Positions 35,770 through 49,100 of a stretch of DNA of 64,000 nt are shown piece by piece. The notes below the pieces were generated by a model. It searched no databases. It worked only from the letters and a program-made list of their open reading frames with translations, and was not told the DNA's origin. Origin of the DNA: Channallabes apus (Eukaryota; Chordata; Actinopteri; Siluriformes; Clariidae); contig JAMASW010000031.1 in NCBI GenBank assembly GCA_030522415.1, forward strand, positions 682,001-746,000, in the 5' to 3' direction. Each line of letters starts with the position of its first letter. The first letter of the stretch is position 1. Made by a program: the position numbers and the translations under genes.

Positions 35770-38029
35770 CACACAACTAATGCATAGTTATGTAAAACAA
35801 ACAAAATCAGTTTGTATTCATTTTTCTGGAACAAAATGAGAAAAAGAATAACAAAAAAGTTGTTTTTCAACATGTATTCAAAGAATGCATTAATGTATTG
35901 AAAATGATCATCTCTTCCACTTTCATGCACAACACGCTGAGATAAAGCGTTTGCTGCGTTCTTAGCTCTGTACGAGCCCAGGAAAGCGGTTTTCTCACAC
36001 AACTAATGCATAGTTATATAAAACAAACAAAATCAGTTTGTATTCATTTCTCTGAAACAAAATGCGAAAAAGAATAACAAAAAAGTTGTTTTTCAACATG
36101 TATACAAAGAATGCATTAATGTATTGAAAATGATCATCTCTTCCACTTTCATGCACAAGACGGTGAGATAAAGCGTTTGCTGCGTTCTTAGCTCTGTACG
36201 AGCTCAGGAAAGCGGTTTTCTCACACAACTAATGCATAGTTATGTAAAACAAACAAAATCAGTTTGTATTCATTTTTCTGGAACAAAATGAGAAAAAGAA
36301 TAACAAAAAAGTTGTTTTTCAACATGTATTCAAAGAATGCATTAATGTATTGAAAATGATCATCTCTTCCACTTTCATGCACAACACGCTGAGATAAAGC
36401 GTTTGCTGCGTTCTTAGCTCTGTACGAGCCCAGGAAAGCGGTTTTCTCACACAACTAATGCATAGTTATGTAAAACAAACAAAATCAGTTTGTATTCATT
36501 TCTCTGAAACAAAATGCGAAAAAGAATAACAAAAAAGTTGTTTTTCAACATGTATACAAAGAATGCATTAATGTATTGAAAATGATCATCTCTTCCAATT
36601 TCATGCACAAGACGGTGAGATAAAGCGTTTGCTGCGTTCTTAGCTCTGTACGAGCTCAGGAAAGCGGTTTTCTCACACAACTAATGTATAGTTATGTAAA
36701 ACAAACAAAATCAGTTTGTATTCATTTTTCTGGAACAAAATGCGAAAAAGAATTAAAAAAAAGTTGTTTTTCAACATGTATACAAAGAATGCATTAATGT
36801 ATTGAAAATGATCATCTCTTCCACTTTCATGCACAAGACGGTGAGATAAAGCGTTTGCTGCGTTCTTAGCTCTGTACGAGCTCAGGAAAGCGGTTTTCTC
36901 ACACAACTAATGCATAGTTATGTAAAACAAACAAAATCAGTTTGTATTCATTTTTCTGGAACAAAATGAGAAAAAGAATAACAAAAAAGTTGTTTTTCAA
37001 CATGTATACAAAGAATGCATTAATGTATTGAAAATGATCATCTCTTCCACTTTCATGCACAAGACGGTGAGATAAAGCGTTTGCTGCGTTCTTAGCTCTG
37101 TACGAGCTCAGGAAAGCGGTTTTCTCACACAACTAATGCATAGTTATGTAAAACAAACAAAATCAGTTTGAATTCATTTTTCTGGAACAAAATGAGAAAA
37201 AGAATAACAAAAAAGTTGTTTTTCAACATGTATTCAAAGAATGCATTAATGTATTGAAAATGATCATCTCTTCCACTTTCATGCACAACACGGTGAGATA
37301 AAGCGTTCGCTGCGTTCTTAGCGCTGTACGAGCTCAGGAAAGCGGTTTTCTCACACAACTAACGTATAGTTATGTAAAACAAACAAAATCAGTTTGTATT
37401 CATTTTTCTGGAACAAAATGAGGATCAGAATAACAAAAAAGTTGTTTGTCAACATGTATACAAAGAATGCATAAATGTATTGAAAATGATCATCTCTTCC
37501 ACTTTCATGCACAACACGCTGAGATAAAGCGTTTGCTGCGTTCTTAGCTCTGTACGAGCCCAGGAAAGCGGTTTTCTCACACAACTAATGCATAGTTATA
37601 TAAAACAAACAAAATCAGTTTGTATTCATTTCTCTGAAACAAAATGCGAAAAAGAATAACAAAAAAGTTGTTTTTCAACATGTATACAAAGAATGCATTA
37701 ATGTATTGAAAATGATCATCTCTTCCACTTTCATGCACAAGACGGTGAGATAAAGCGTTTGCTGCGTTCTTAGCTCTGTACGAGCTCAGGAAAGCGGTTT
37801 TCTCACACAACTAATGTATAGCTATGTAAAACAAACAAAATCAGTTTGTATTCATTTTTCTGGAACAAAATGAGAAAAAGAATAACAAAAAAGTTGTTTT
37901 TCAACATGTATTCAAAGAATGCATTAATGTATTGAAAATGATCATCTCTTCCACTTTCATGCACAACACGCTGAGATAAAGCGTTTGCTGCGTTCTTAGC
38001 TCTGTACGAGCCCAGGAAAGCGGTTTTCT
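35770..38029 (+). repeat. K D K D H A' B C D J, partial copy of 33835-35642
   Basis: The order K D K D H .. B C D repeats 33835-35642. The private cttccaattt recurs at 36598 (1,935 bp from 34663: nine monomers minus the 99-bp deletion). GAATTC recurs at 37170 (2,161 bp from 35009: ten monomers minus 99). This copy has an extra A' before B. A duplication followed by the 99-bp loss in the first copy explains both. Confidence 0.87.
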
Positions 38030-39610
38030 CACACAACTAATGCATAGTTATATAAAACAAACAAAATCAGTTTGTATTCATTTCTCTGAAACAAAATGCG
38101 AAAAAGAATAACAAAAAAGATGTTTTTCAACATGTATACAAAGAATGCATTAATGTATTGAAAATGATCATCTCTTCCACTTTCATGCACAAGACGGTGA
38201 GATAAAGCGTTTGCTGCGTTCTTAGCTCTGTACGAGCTCAGGAAAGCGGTTTTCTCACACAACTAATGCATAGTTATGTAAAACAAACAAAATCAGTTTG
38301 TATTCATTTTTTGGAACAAAATGAGAAAAAGAATAACAAAAAAGTTGTTTTTCAACATGTATACAAAGAATGCATTAATGTATTGAAAATGATCATCTCT
38401 TCCACTTTCATGCACAACACGGTGAGATAAAGCGTTTGCTGCGTTCTTAGCTCTGTACGAGCTCAGGAAAGCGGTTTTCTCACACAACTAATGCATAGTT
38501 ATGTAAAACAAACAAAATCAGTTTGTATTCATTTTTCTGGAACAAAATGCGAAAAAGAATAACAAAAAAGTTGTTTTTCAACATGTATTCAAAGAATGCA
38601 TTAATGTATTAAAAATGATCATCTCTTCCACTTTCATGCACAAGACGGTGAGATAAAGCGTTTGCTGCGTTCTTAGCTCTGTACGAGCTCAGGAAAGCGG
38701 TTTTCTCACACAACTAATGCATAGTTATGTAAAACAAACAAAATCAGTTTGTATTCATTTTTCTGGAACAAAATGCGAAAAAGAATAACAAAAAAGTTGT
38801 TTTTCAACATGTATACAAAGAATGCATTAATGTATTGAAAATGATCATCTCTTCCACTTTCATGCACAAGACGGTGAGATAAAGCGTTTGCTGCGTTCTT
38901 AGCTCTGTACGAGCTCAGGAAAGCGGTTTTCTCACACAACTAATGTATAGTTATGTAAAACAAACAAAATCAGTTTGTATTCATTTTTCTGGAACAAAAT
39001 GAGAAAAAGAATAACAAAAAAGTTGTTTTTCAACATGTATTCAAAGAATGCATTAATGTATTGAAAATGATCATCTCTTCCACTTTCATGCACAACACGG
39101 TGAGATAAAGCGTTAGCTGCGTTCTTAGCGCTGTACGAGCTCAGGAAAGCGGTTTTCTCACACAACTAACGTATAGTTATGTAAAACAAACAAAATCAGT
39201 TTGTATTCATTTTTCTGGAACAAAATGAGAAACAGAATAACAAAAAAGTTGTTTGTCAACATGTATACAAAGAATGCATTAATGTATTGAAAATGATCAT
39301 CTCTTCCACTTTCATGCACAACACGGTGAGATAAAGCGTTTGTTGCGTTCTTAGCTCTGTACGACCTCAGGAAAGCGGTTTTCTCACACAACTAATGTAT
39401 AGTTATGTAAAACAAACAAAATGAGTTTGTATTCATTTTTCTGGAACAAAATGAGAAAAAGAATAACAAAAAAGTTGTTTTTCAACATGTATTCAAAGAA
39501 TGCATTAATGTATTGAAAATGATCATCTCTTCCACTTTCATGCACAACACGCTGAGATAAAGCGTTTGCTGCGTTCTTAGCTCTGTACGAGCCCAGGAAA
39601 GCGGTTTTCT
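38030..39610 (+). repeat. D-P followed by F G B' I J
   Basis: D (with gatgttt) and the 225-bp P monomer are followed by F G B' I J, the series seen at 29315-30444 and 32479-33608. It links the left-half series to the D-P pair that characterises the region to its right. A private change is gtttgttgcg at about 39343. Confidence 0.82.
38256..38480 (+). repeat. P monomer, 225 bp, single-base deletion
   Basis: The motif attttttggaac replaces atttttctggaac, a net loss of one base near 38311. The same lesion is in 40289-40513, 41192-41416, 53169-53393 and 57462-57686, always directly after a D copy carrying gatgttt, so it spread by copying the D-P pair and not by repeated mutation. Confidence 0.93.
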
Positions 39611-40513
39611 CACACAACTAATGCATAGTTATATAAAACAAACAAAATCAGTTTGTATTCATTTCTCTGAAACAAAATGCGAAAAAGAATAACAAAAAAG
39701 TTGTTTTTCAACATGTATACAAAGAATGCATTAATGTATTGAAAATGATCATCTCTTCCACTTTCATGCACAAGACGGTGAGATAAAGCGTTTGCTGCGT
39801 TCTTAGCTCTGTACGAGCTCAGGAAAGCGGTTTTCTCACACAACTAACGTATAGTTATGTAAAACAAACAAAATCAGTTTGTATTCATTTTTCTGGAACA
39901 AAATGAGGATCAGAATAACAAAAAAGTTGTTTGTCAACATGTATACAAAGAATGCATAAATGTATTGAAAATGATCATCTCTTCCACTTTCATGCACAAC
40001 ACGCTGAGATAAAGCGTTTGCTGCGTTCTTAGCTCTGTACGAGCCCAGGAAAGCGGTTTTCTCACACAACTAATGCATAGTTATATAAAACAAACAAAAT
40101 CAGTTTGTATTCATTTCTCTGAAACAAAATGCGAAAAAGAATAACAAAAAAGATGTTTTTCAACATGTATACAAAGAATGCATTAATGTATTGAAAATGA
40201 TCATCTCTTCCACTTTCATGCACAAGACGGTGAGATAAAGCGTTTGCTGCGTTCTTAGCTCTGTACGAGCTCAGGAAAGCGGTTTTCTCACACAACTAAT
40301 GCATAGTTATGTAAAACAAACAAAATCAGTTTGTATTCATTTTTTGGAACAAAATGAGAAAAAGAATAACAAAAAAGTTGTTTTTCAACATGTATACAAA
40401 GAATGCATTAATGTATTGAAAATGATCATCTCTTCCACTTTCATGCACAACACGCTGAGATAAAGCGTTTGCTGCGTTCTTAGCTCTGTACGAGCTCAGG
40501 AAAGCGGTTTTCT
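39611..40513 (+). repeat. 4-monomer unit D-C-D-P, copy 1 (903 bp)
   Basis: D (39611), C (39837), D with gatgttt (40063), P (40289). The same four classes follow immediately at 40514-41416 with a 903-bp offset, one base short of 4 x 226 because of P. Confidence 0.92.
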
Positions 40514-41416
40514 CACACAACTAATGCATAGTTATATAAAACAAACAAAATCAGTTTGTATTCATTTCTCTGAAACAAAATGCGAAAAAGAATAACAAAA
40601 AAGTTGTTTTTCAACATGTATACAAAGAATGCATTAATGTATTGAAAATGATCATCTCTTCCACTTTCATGCACAAGACGGTGAGATAAAGCGTTTGCTG
40701 CGTTCTTAGCTCTGTACGAGCTCAGGAAAGCGGTTTTCTCACACAACTAACGTATAGTTATGTAAAACAAACAAAATCAGTTTGTATTCATTTTTCTGGA
40801 ACAAAATGAGGATCAGAATAACAAAAAAGTTGTTTGTCAACATGTATACAAAGAATGCATAAATGTATTGAAAATGATCATCTCTTCCACTTTCATGCAC
40901 AACACGCTGAGATAAAGCGTTTGCTGCGTTCTTAGCTCTGTACGAGCCCAGGAAAGCGGTTTTCTCACACAACTAATGCATAGTTATATAAAACAAACAA
41001 AATCAGTTTGTATTCATTTCTCTGAAACAAAATGCGAAAAAGAATAACAAAAAAGATGTTTTTCAACATGTATACAAAGAATGCATTAATGTATTGAAAA
41101 TGATCATCTCTTCCACTTTCATGCACAAGACGGTGAGATAAAGCGTTTGCTGCGTTCTTAGCTCTGTACGAGCTCAGGAAAGCGGTTTTCTCACACAACT
41201 AATGCATAGTTATGTAAAACAAACAAAATCAGTTTGTATTCATTTTTTGGAACAAAATGAGAAAAAGAATAACAAAAAAGTTGTTTTTCAACATGTATAC
41301 AAAGAATGCATTAATGTATTGAAAATGATCATCTCTTCCACTTTCATGCACAACACGCTGAGATAAAGCGTTTGCTGCGTTCTTAGCTCTGTACGAGCTC
41401 AGGAAAGCGGTTTTCT
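40514..41416 (+). repeat. 4-monomer unit D-C-D-P, copy 2 (903 bp)
   Basis: D (40514), C (40740), D with gatgttt (40966), P (41192). Both P copies here have acacgctg, whereas P at 38256 has acacggtg, so this pair forms its own subfamily. Confidence 0.92.
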
Positions 41417-41642
41417 CACACAACTAATGCATAGTTATGTAAAACAAACAAAATCAGTTTGTATTCATTTTTCTGGAACAAAATGAGAAAAAGAATAACA
41501 AAAAAGTTGTTTTTCAACATGTATTCAAAGAATGCATTAATGTATTGAAAATGATCATCTCTTCCACTTTCATGCACAACACGCTGAGATAAAGCGTTTG
41601 CTGCGTTCTTAGCTCTGTACGAGCCCAGGAAAGCGGTTTTCT
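41417..41642 (+). repeat. K monomer linking the quartets to the Z series
   Basis: Class K (tgag, tattc, acgctg, gagccc). It is the same P-K-Z order found at 53394 and 57687, so it is best read as the last monomer of an 18-mer copy. Confidence 0.85.
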
Positions 41643-42546
41643 CACACAACTAATGCATAGTTATATAAAACAAACAAAATCAGTTTGTATTCATTTCTCT
41701 GAAACAAAATGCGAAAAAGAATAACAAAAAAGTTGTTTTTCAACATGTATACAAAGAATGCATTAATGTATTGAAAATGATCATCTCTTCCACTTTCATG
41801 CACAAGACGGTGAGATAAAGCGTTTGCTGCGTTCTTAGCTCTTTACGAGCTCAGGAAAGCGGTTTTCTCACACAACTAAAGCATAGTTATGTAAAACAAA
41901 CAAAATCAGTTTGTATTCATTTTTCTGGAACAAAATGAGAAAAAGAATAACAAAAAAGTTGTTTTTCAACATGTATACAAAGAATGCATTAATGTATTGA
42001 AAATGATCATCTCTTCCACTTTCATGCACAACACGGTGAGATAAAGCGTTTGCTGCGTTCTTAGCTCTGTACGACCTCAGGAAAGCGGTTTTCTCACACA
42101 ACTAATGTATAGTTATGTAAAACAAACAAAATGAGTTTGTATTCATTTTTCTGGAACAAAATGAGAAAAAGAATAACAAAAAAGTTGTTTTTCAACATGT
42201 ATTCAAAGAATGCATTAATGTATTGAAAATGATCATCTCTTCGACTTTCATGCACAACACGGTGAGATAAAGCGTTAGCTGCGTTCTTAGCGCTGTACGA
42301 GCTCAGGAAAGCGGTTTTCTCACACAACTAACGTATAGTTATGTAAAACAAACAAAATCAGTTTGTATTCATTTTTCTGGAACAAAATGAGAAACAGAAT
42401 AACAAAAAAGTTGTTTGTCAACATGTATACAAAGAATGCATTAATGTATTGAAAATGATCATCTCTTCCACTTTCATGCACAACACGGTGAGATAAAGCG
42501 TTTGCTGCGTTCTTAGCTCTGTACGACCTCAGGAAAGCGGTTTTCT

Positions 42547-43450
42547 CACACAACTAATGTATAGTTATGTAAAACAAACAAAATGAGTTTGTATTCATTT
42601 TTCTGGAACAAAATGAGAAAAAGAATAACAAAAAAGTTGTTTTTCAACATGTATTCAAAGAATGCATTAATGTATTGGAAATGATCATCTCTTCCACTTT
42701 CATGCACAACACGGTGAGATAAAGCGTTTGCTGCGTTCTTAGCTCTGTACGAGCTCAGGAAAGCGGTTTTCTCACACAACTAACGTATAGTTATGTAAAA
42801 CAAACAAAATCAGTTTGTATTCATTTTTCTGGAACAAAATGAGGATCAGAATAACAAAAAAGTTGTTTGTCAACATGTATACAAAGAATGCATTAATGTA
42901 TTGAAAATGATCATCTCTTCCACTTTCATGCACAACACGGTGAGATAAAGCGTTTGCTGCGTTCTTAGCTCTGTACGACCTCAGGAAAGCGGTTTTCTCA
43001 CACAACTAATGTATAGTTATGTAAAACAAACAAAATGAGTTTGTATTCATTTTTCTGGAACAAAATGAGAAAAAGAATAACAAAAAAGTTGTTTTTCAAC
43101 ATGTATTCAAAGAATGCATTAATGTATTGAAAATGATCATCTCTTCCACTTTCATGCACAACACGGTGAGATAAAGCGTTTGCTGCGCTCTTAGCTCTGT
43201 ACGAGCTCAGGAAAGCGGTTTTCTCACACAACTAATGCATAGTTATATAAAACAAACAAAATCAGTTTGTATTCATTTCTCTGAAACAAAATGAGAAAAA
43301 GAACAACAAAAAAGTTGTTTTTCAACATGTATACAAAGAATGCATTAATGTATTGAAAATGATCATCTCTTCCACTTTCATGCACAAGACGGTGAGATAA
43401 AGCGTTTGCTGCGTTCTTAGCTCTGTACGAGCTCAGGAAAGCGGTTTTCT
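42547..43450 (+). repeat. Q quartet Q1-Q2-Q3-Q4, copy 1 (904 bp)
   Basis: Q1: tgtatag, tattc, acacggtg, gagctc. Q2: cgtatag, gaggatcag, cattaatg, gacctc. Q3: like Q1 with gcgctctta. Q4: D-like left end (ttatata, tctctgaaac) with tgag and gaacaac. Repeated at 43451-44354, 44807-45710, 47067-47970 and 50683-51586, and with a changed Q4 at 58817-59720 and 60173-61076. Confidence 0.9.
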
Positions 43451-44354
43451 CACACAACTAATGTATAGTTATGTAAAACAAACAAAATCAGTTTGTATTC
43501 ATTTTTCTGGAACAAAATGAGAAAAAGAATAACAAAAAAGTTGTTTTTCAACATGTATTCAAAGAATGCATTAATGTATTGAAAATGATCATCTCTTCCA
43601 CTTTCATGCACAACACGGTGAGATAAAGCGTTTGCTGCGTTCTTAGCTCTGTACGAGCTCAGGAAAGCGGTTTTCTCACACAACTAACGTATAGTTATGT
43701 AAAACAAACAAAATCAGTTTGTATTCATTTTTCTGGAACAAAATGAGGATCAGAATAACAAAAAAGTTGTTTGTCAACATGTATACAAAGAATGCATTAA
43801 TGTATTGAAAATGATCATCTCTTCCACTTTCATGCACAACACGGTGAGATAAAGCGTTTGCTGCGTTCTTAGCTCTGTACGACCTCAGGAAAGCGGTTTT
43901 CTCACACAACTAATGTATAGTTATGTAAAACAAACAAAATGAGTTTGTATTCATTTTTCTGGAACAAAATGAGAAAAAGAATAACAAAAAAGTTGTTTTT
44001 CAACATGTATTCAAAGAATGCATTAATGTATTGAAAATGATCATCTCTTCCACTTTCATGCACAACACGGTGAGATAAAGCGTTTGCTGCGCTCTTAGCT
44101 CTGTACGAGCTCAGGAAAGCGGTTTTCTCACACAACTAATGCATAGTTATATAAAACAAACAAAATCAGTTTGTATTCATTTCTCTGAAACAAAATGAGA
44201 AAAAGAACAACAAAAAAGTTGTTTTTCAACATGTATACAAAGAATGCATTAATGTATTGAAAATGATCATCTCTTCCACTTTCATGCACAAGACGGTGAG
44301 ATAAAGCGTTTGCTGCGTTCTTAGCTCTGTACGAGCTCAGGAAAGCGGTTTTCT
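43451..44354 (+). repeat. Q quartet, copy 2
   Basis: Same four classes 904 bp downstream. Its Q1 has aaaatcag where copy 1 has aaaatgag, so the first monomer carries a different left end, consistent with a crossover near the start of Q1. Confidence 0.88.
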
Positions 44355-44580
44355 CACACAACTAATGCATAGTTATGTAAAACAAACAAAATCAGTTTGT
44401 ATTCATTTTTCTGGAACAAAATGCGAAAAAGAATAACAAAAAAGTTGTTTTTCAACATGTATACAAAGAATGCATTAATGTATTGAAAATGATCATCTCT
44501 TCCACTTTCATGCACAAGACGGTGAGATAAAGCGTTTGCTGCGTTCTTAGCTCTGTACGAGCTCAGGAAAGCGGTTTTCT

Positions 44581-44806
44581 CACACAACTAATGTATAGTT
44601 ATGTAAAACAAACAAAATCAGTTTGTATTCATTTTTCTGGAACAAAATGCGAAAAAGAATTAAAAAAAAGTTGTTTTTCAACATGTATACAAAGAATGCA
44701 TTAATGTATTGAAAATGATCATCTCTTCCACTTTCATGCACAACACGGTGAGATAAAGCGTTTGCTGCGTTCTTAGCTCTGTACGACCTCAGGAAAGCGG
44801 TTTTCT
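44581..44806 (+). repeat. Hybrid monomer H/I at a 6-monomer duplication junction
   Basis: The left part is H (tgtatag, tgcg, gaattaa); the right part is I (acacggtg, gacctc). Canonical order is I Q1 Q2 Q3 Q4 G H. Crossover between H and I gives Q1-Q4 G H/I Q1-Q4 G H, exactly the order observed, with the two Q1 starts at 43451 and 44807 being 1,356 bp (6 monomers) apart. Confidence 0.87.
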
Positions 44807-46840
44807 CACACAACTAATGTATAGTTATGTAAAACAAACAAAATGAGTTTGTATTCATTTTTCTGGAACAAAATGAGAAAAAGAATAACAAAAAAGTTGT
44901 TTTTCAACATGTATTCAAAGAATGCATTAATGTATTGAAAATGATCATCTCTTCCACTTTCATGCACAACACGGTGAGATAAAGCGTTTGCTGCGTTCTT
45001 AGCTCTGTACGAGCTCAGGAAAGCGGTTTTCTCACACAACTAACGTATAGTTATGTAAAACAAACAAAATCAGTTTGTATTCATTTTTCTGGAACAAAAT
45101 GAGGATCAGAATAACAAAAAAGTTGTTTGTCAACATGTATACAAAGAATGCATTAATGTATTGAAAATGATCATCTCTTCCACTTTCATGCACAACACGG
45201 TGAGATAAAGCGTTTGCTGCGTTCTTAGCTCTGTACGACCTCAGGAAAGCGGTTTTCTCACACAACTAATGTATAGTTATGTAAAACAAACAAAATGAGT
45301 TTGTATTCATTTTTCTGGAACAAAATGAGAAAAAGAATAACAAAAAAGTTGTTTTTCAACATGTATTCAAAGAATGCATTAATGTATTGAAAATGATCAT
45401 CTCTTCCACTTTCATGCACAACACGGTGAGATAAAGCGTTTGCTGCGCTCTTAGCTCTGTACGAGCTCAGGAAAGCGGTTTTCTCACACAACTAATGCAT
45501 AGTTATATAAAACAAACAAAATCAGTTTGTATTCATTTCTCTGAAACAAAATGAGAAAAAGAACAACAAAAAAGTTGTTTTTCAACATGTATACAAAGAA
45601 TGCATTAATGTATTGAAAATGATCATCTCTTCCACTTTCATGCACAAGACGGTGAGATAAAGCGTTTGCTGCGTTCTTAGCTCTGTACGAGCTCAGGAAA
45701 GCGGTTTTCTCACACAACTAATGCATAGTTATGTAAAACAAACAAAATCAGTTTGTATTCATTTTTCTGGAACAAAATGCGAAAAAGAATAACAAAAAAG
45801 TTGTTTTTCAACATGTATACAAAGAATGCATTAATGTATTGAAAATGATCATCTCTTCCACTTTCATGCACAAGACGGTGAGATAAAGCGTTTGCTGCGT
45901 TCTTAGCTCTGTACGAGCTCAGGAAAGCGGTTTTCTCACACAACTAATGTATAGTTATGTAAAACAAACAAAATCAGTTTGTATTCATTTTTCTGGAACA
46001 AAATGCGAAAAAGAATTAAAAAAAAGTTGTTTTTCAACATGTATACAAAGAATGCATTAATGTATTGAAAATGATCATCTCTTCCACTTTCATGCACAAG
46101 ACGGTGAGATAAAGCGTTTGCTGCGTTCTTAGCTCTGTACGAGCTCAGGAAAGCGGTTTTCTCACACAACTAATGCATAGTTATGTAAAACAAACAAAAT
46201 CAGTTTGTATTCATTTTTCTGGAACAAAATGAGAAAAAGAATAACAAAAAAGTTGTTTTTCAACATGTATACAAAGAATGCATTAATGTATTGAAAATGA
46301 TCATCTCTTCCACTTTCATGCACAAGACGGTGAGATAAAGCGTTTGCTGCGTTCTTAGCTCTGTACGAGCTCAGGAAAGCGGTTTTCTCACACAACTAAT
46401 GCATAGTTATGTAAAACAAACAAAATCAGTTTGTATTCATTTTTCTGGAACAAAATGAGAAAAAGAATAACAAAAAAGTTGTTTTTCAACATGTATTCAA
46501 AGAATGCATTAATGTATTGAAAATGATCATCTCTTCCACTTTCATGCACAACACGGTGAGATAAAGCGTTCGCTGCGTTCTTAGCGCTGTACGAGCTCAG
46601 GAAAGCGGTTTTCTCACACAACTAATGTATAGTTATGTAAAACAAACAAAATCAGTTTGTATTCATTTTTCTGGAACAAAATGAGGATCAGAATAACAAA
46701 AAAGTTGTTTGTCAACATGTATACAAAGAATGCATAAATGTATTGAAAATGATCATCTCTTCCACTTTCATGCACAACACGCTGAGATAAAGCGTTTGCT
46801 GCGTTCTTAGCTCTGTACGAGCCCAGGAAAGCGGTTTTCT
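44581..46840 (+). repeat. 10-monomer unit, copy 1: H/I Q1-Q4 G H A' B C
   Basis: Followed by the same ten classes at 46841-49100, offset 2,260 bp. Because the unit starts with the H/I hybrid, this duplication happened after the 6-monomer event that made the hybrid. Confidence 0.88.
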
Positions 46841-47066
46841 CACACAACTAATGCATAGTTATATAAAACAAACAAAATCAGTTTGTATTCATTTTTCTGG
46901 AACAAAATGCGAAAAAGAATTAAAAAAAAGTTGTTTTTCAACATGTATACAAAGAATGCATTAATGTATTGAAAATGATCATCTCTTCCACTTTCATGCA
47001 CAACACGGTGAGATAAAGCGTTTGCTGCGTTCTTAGCTCTGTACGACCTCAGGAAAGCGGTTTTCT
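46841..47066 (+). repeat. Triple-mosaic monomer D/H/I
   Basis: It starts as D (tgcatag, ttatata), passes into H (ttctgg, tgcg, gaattaa) and ends as I (acacggtg, gacctc). The H/I part copies 44581-44806 and the D start is what follows C in the canonical order. It is the expected junction of the 10-monomer duplication. Confidence 0.85.
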
Positions 47067-49100
47067 CACACAACTAATGTATAGTTATGTAAAACAAACA
47101 AAATGAGTTTGTATTCATTTTTCTGGAACAAAATGAGAAAAAGAATAACAAAAAAGTTGTTTTTCAACATGTATTCAAAGAATGCATTAATGTATTGAAA
47201 ATGATCATCTCTTCCACTTTCATGCACAACACGGTGAGATAAAGCGTTTGCTGCGTTCTTAGCTCTGTACGAGCTCAGGAAAGCGGTTTTCTCACACAAC
47301 TAACGTATAGTTATGTAAAACAAACAAAATCAGTTTGTATTCATTTTTCTGGAACAAAATGAGGATCAGAATAACAAAAAAGTTGTTTGCCAACATGTAT
47401 ACAAAGAATGCATTAATGTATTGAAAATGATCATCTCTTCCACTTTCATGCACAACACGGTGAGATAAAGCGTTTGCTGCGTTCTTAGCTCTGTACGACC
47501 TCAGGAAAGCGGTTTTCTCACACAACTAATGTATAGTTATGTAAAACAAACAAAATGAGTTTGTATTCATTTTTCTGGAACAAAATGAGAAAAAGAATAA
47601 CAAAAAAGTTGTTTTTCAACATGTATTCAAAGAATGCATTAATGTATTGAAAATGATCATCTCTTCCACTTTCATGCACAACACGGTGAGATAAAGCGTT
47701 TGCTGCGCTCTTAGCTCTGTACGAGCTCAGGAAAGCGGTTTTCTCACACAACTAATGCATAGTTATATAAAACAAACAAAATCAGTTTGTATTCATTTCT
47801 CTGAAACAAAATGAGAAAAAGAACAACAAAAAAGTTGTTTTTCAACATGTATACAAAGAATGCATTAATGTATTGAAAATGATCATCTCTTCCACTTTCA
47901 TGCACAAGACGGTGAGATAAAGCGTTTGCTGCGTTCTTAGCTCTGTACGAGCTCAGGAAAGCGGTTTTCTCACACAACTAATGCATAGTTATGTAAAACA
48001 AACAAAATCAGTTTGTATTCATTTTTCTGGAACAAAATGCGAAAAAGAATAACAAAAAAGTTGTTTTTCAACATGTATACAAAGAATGCATTAATGTATT
48101 GAAAATGATCATCTCTTCCACTTTCATGCACAAGACGGTGAGATAAAGCGTTTGCTGCGTTCTTAGCTCTGTACGAGCTCAGGAAAGCGGTTTTCTCACA
48201 CAACTAATGTATAGTTATGTAAAACAAACAAAATCAGTTTGTATTCATTTTTCTGGAACAAAATGCGAAAAAGAATTAAAAAAAAGTTGTTTTTCAACAT
48301 GTATACAAAGAATGCATTAATGTATTGAAAATGATCATCTCTTCCACTTTCATGCACAAGACGGTGAGATAAAGCGTTTGCTGCGTTCTTAGCTCTGTAC
48401 GAGCTCAGGAAAGCGGTTTTCTCACACAACTAATGCATAGTTATGTAAAACAAACAAAATCAGTTTGTATTCATTTTTCTGGAACAAAATGAGAAAAAGA
48501 ATAACAAAAAAGTTGTTTTTCAACATGTATACAAAGAATGCATTAATGTATTGAAAATGATCATCTCTTCCACTTTCATGCACAACACGGTGAGATAAAG
48601 CGTTTGCTGCGTTCTTAGCTCTGTACGAGCTCAGGAAAGCGGTTTTCTCACACAACTAATGCATAGTTATGTAAAACAAACAAAATCAGTTTGTATTCAT
48701 TTTTCTGGAACAAAATGAGAAAAAGAATAACAAAAAAGTTGTTTTTCAACATGTATTCAAAGAATGCATTAATGTATTGAAAATGATCATCTCTTCCACT
48801 TTCATGCACAACACGGTGAGATAAAGCGTTCGCTGCGTTCTTAGCGCTGTACGAGCTCAGGAAAGCGGTTTTCTCACACAACTAACGTATAGTTATGTAA
48901 AACAAACAAAATCAGTTTGTATTCATTTTTCTGGAACAAAATGAGGATCAGAATAACAAAAAAGTTGTTTGTCAACATGTATACAAAGAATGCATAAATG
49001 TATTGAAAATGATCATCTCTTCCACTTTCATGCACAACACGCTGAGATAAAGCGTTTGCTGCGTTCTTAGCTCTGTACGAGCCCAGGAAAGCGGTTTTCT
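46841..49100 (+). repeat. 10-monomer unit, copy 2: D/H/I Q1-Q4 G H A' B C
   Basis: Matches 44581-46840 class by class, then continues into an intact D (49101). Private differences include tttgccaac near 47390 in Q2 and acacggtg in the A' copy at 48423. Confidence 0.88.
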
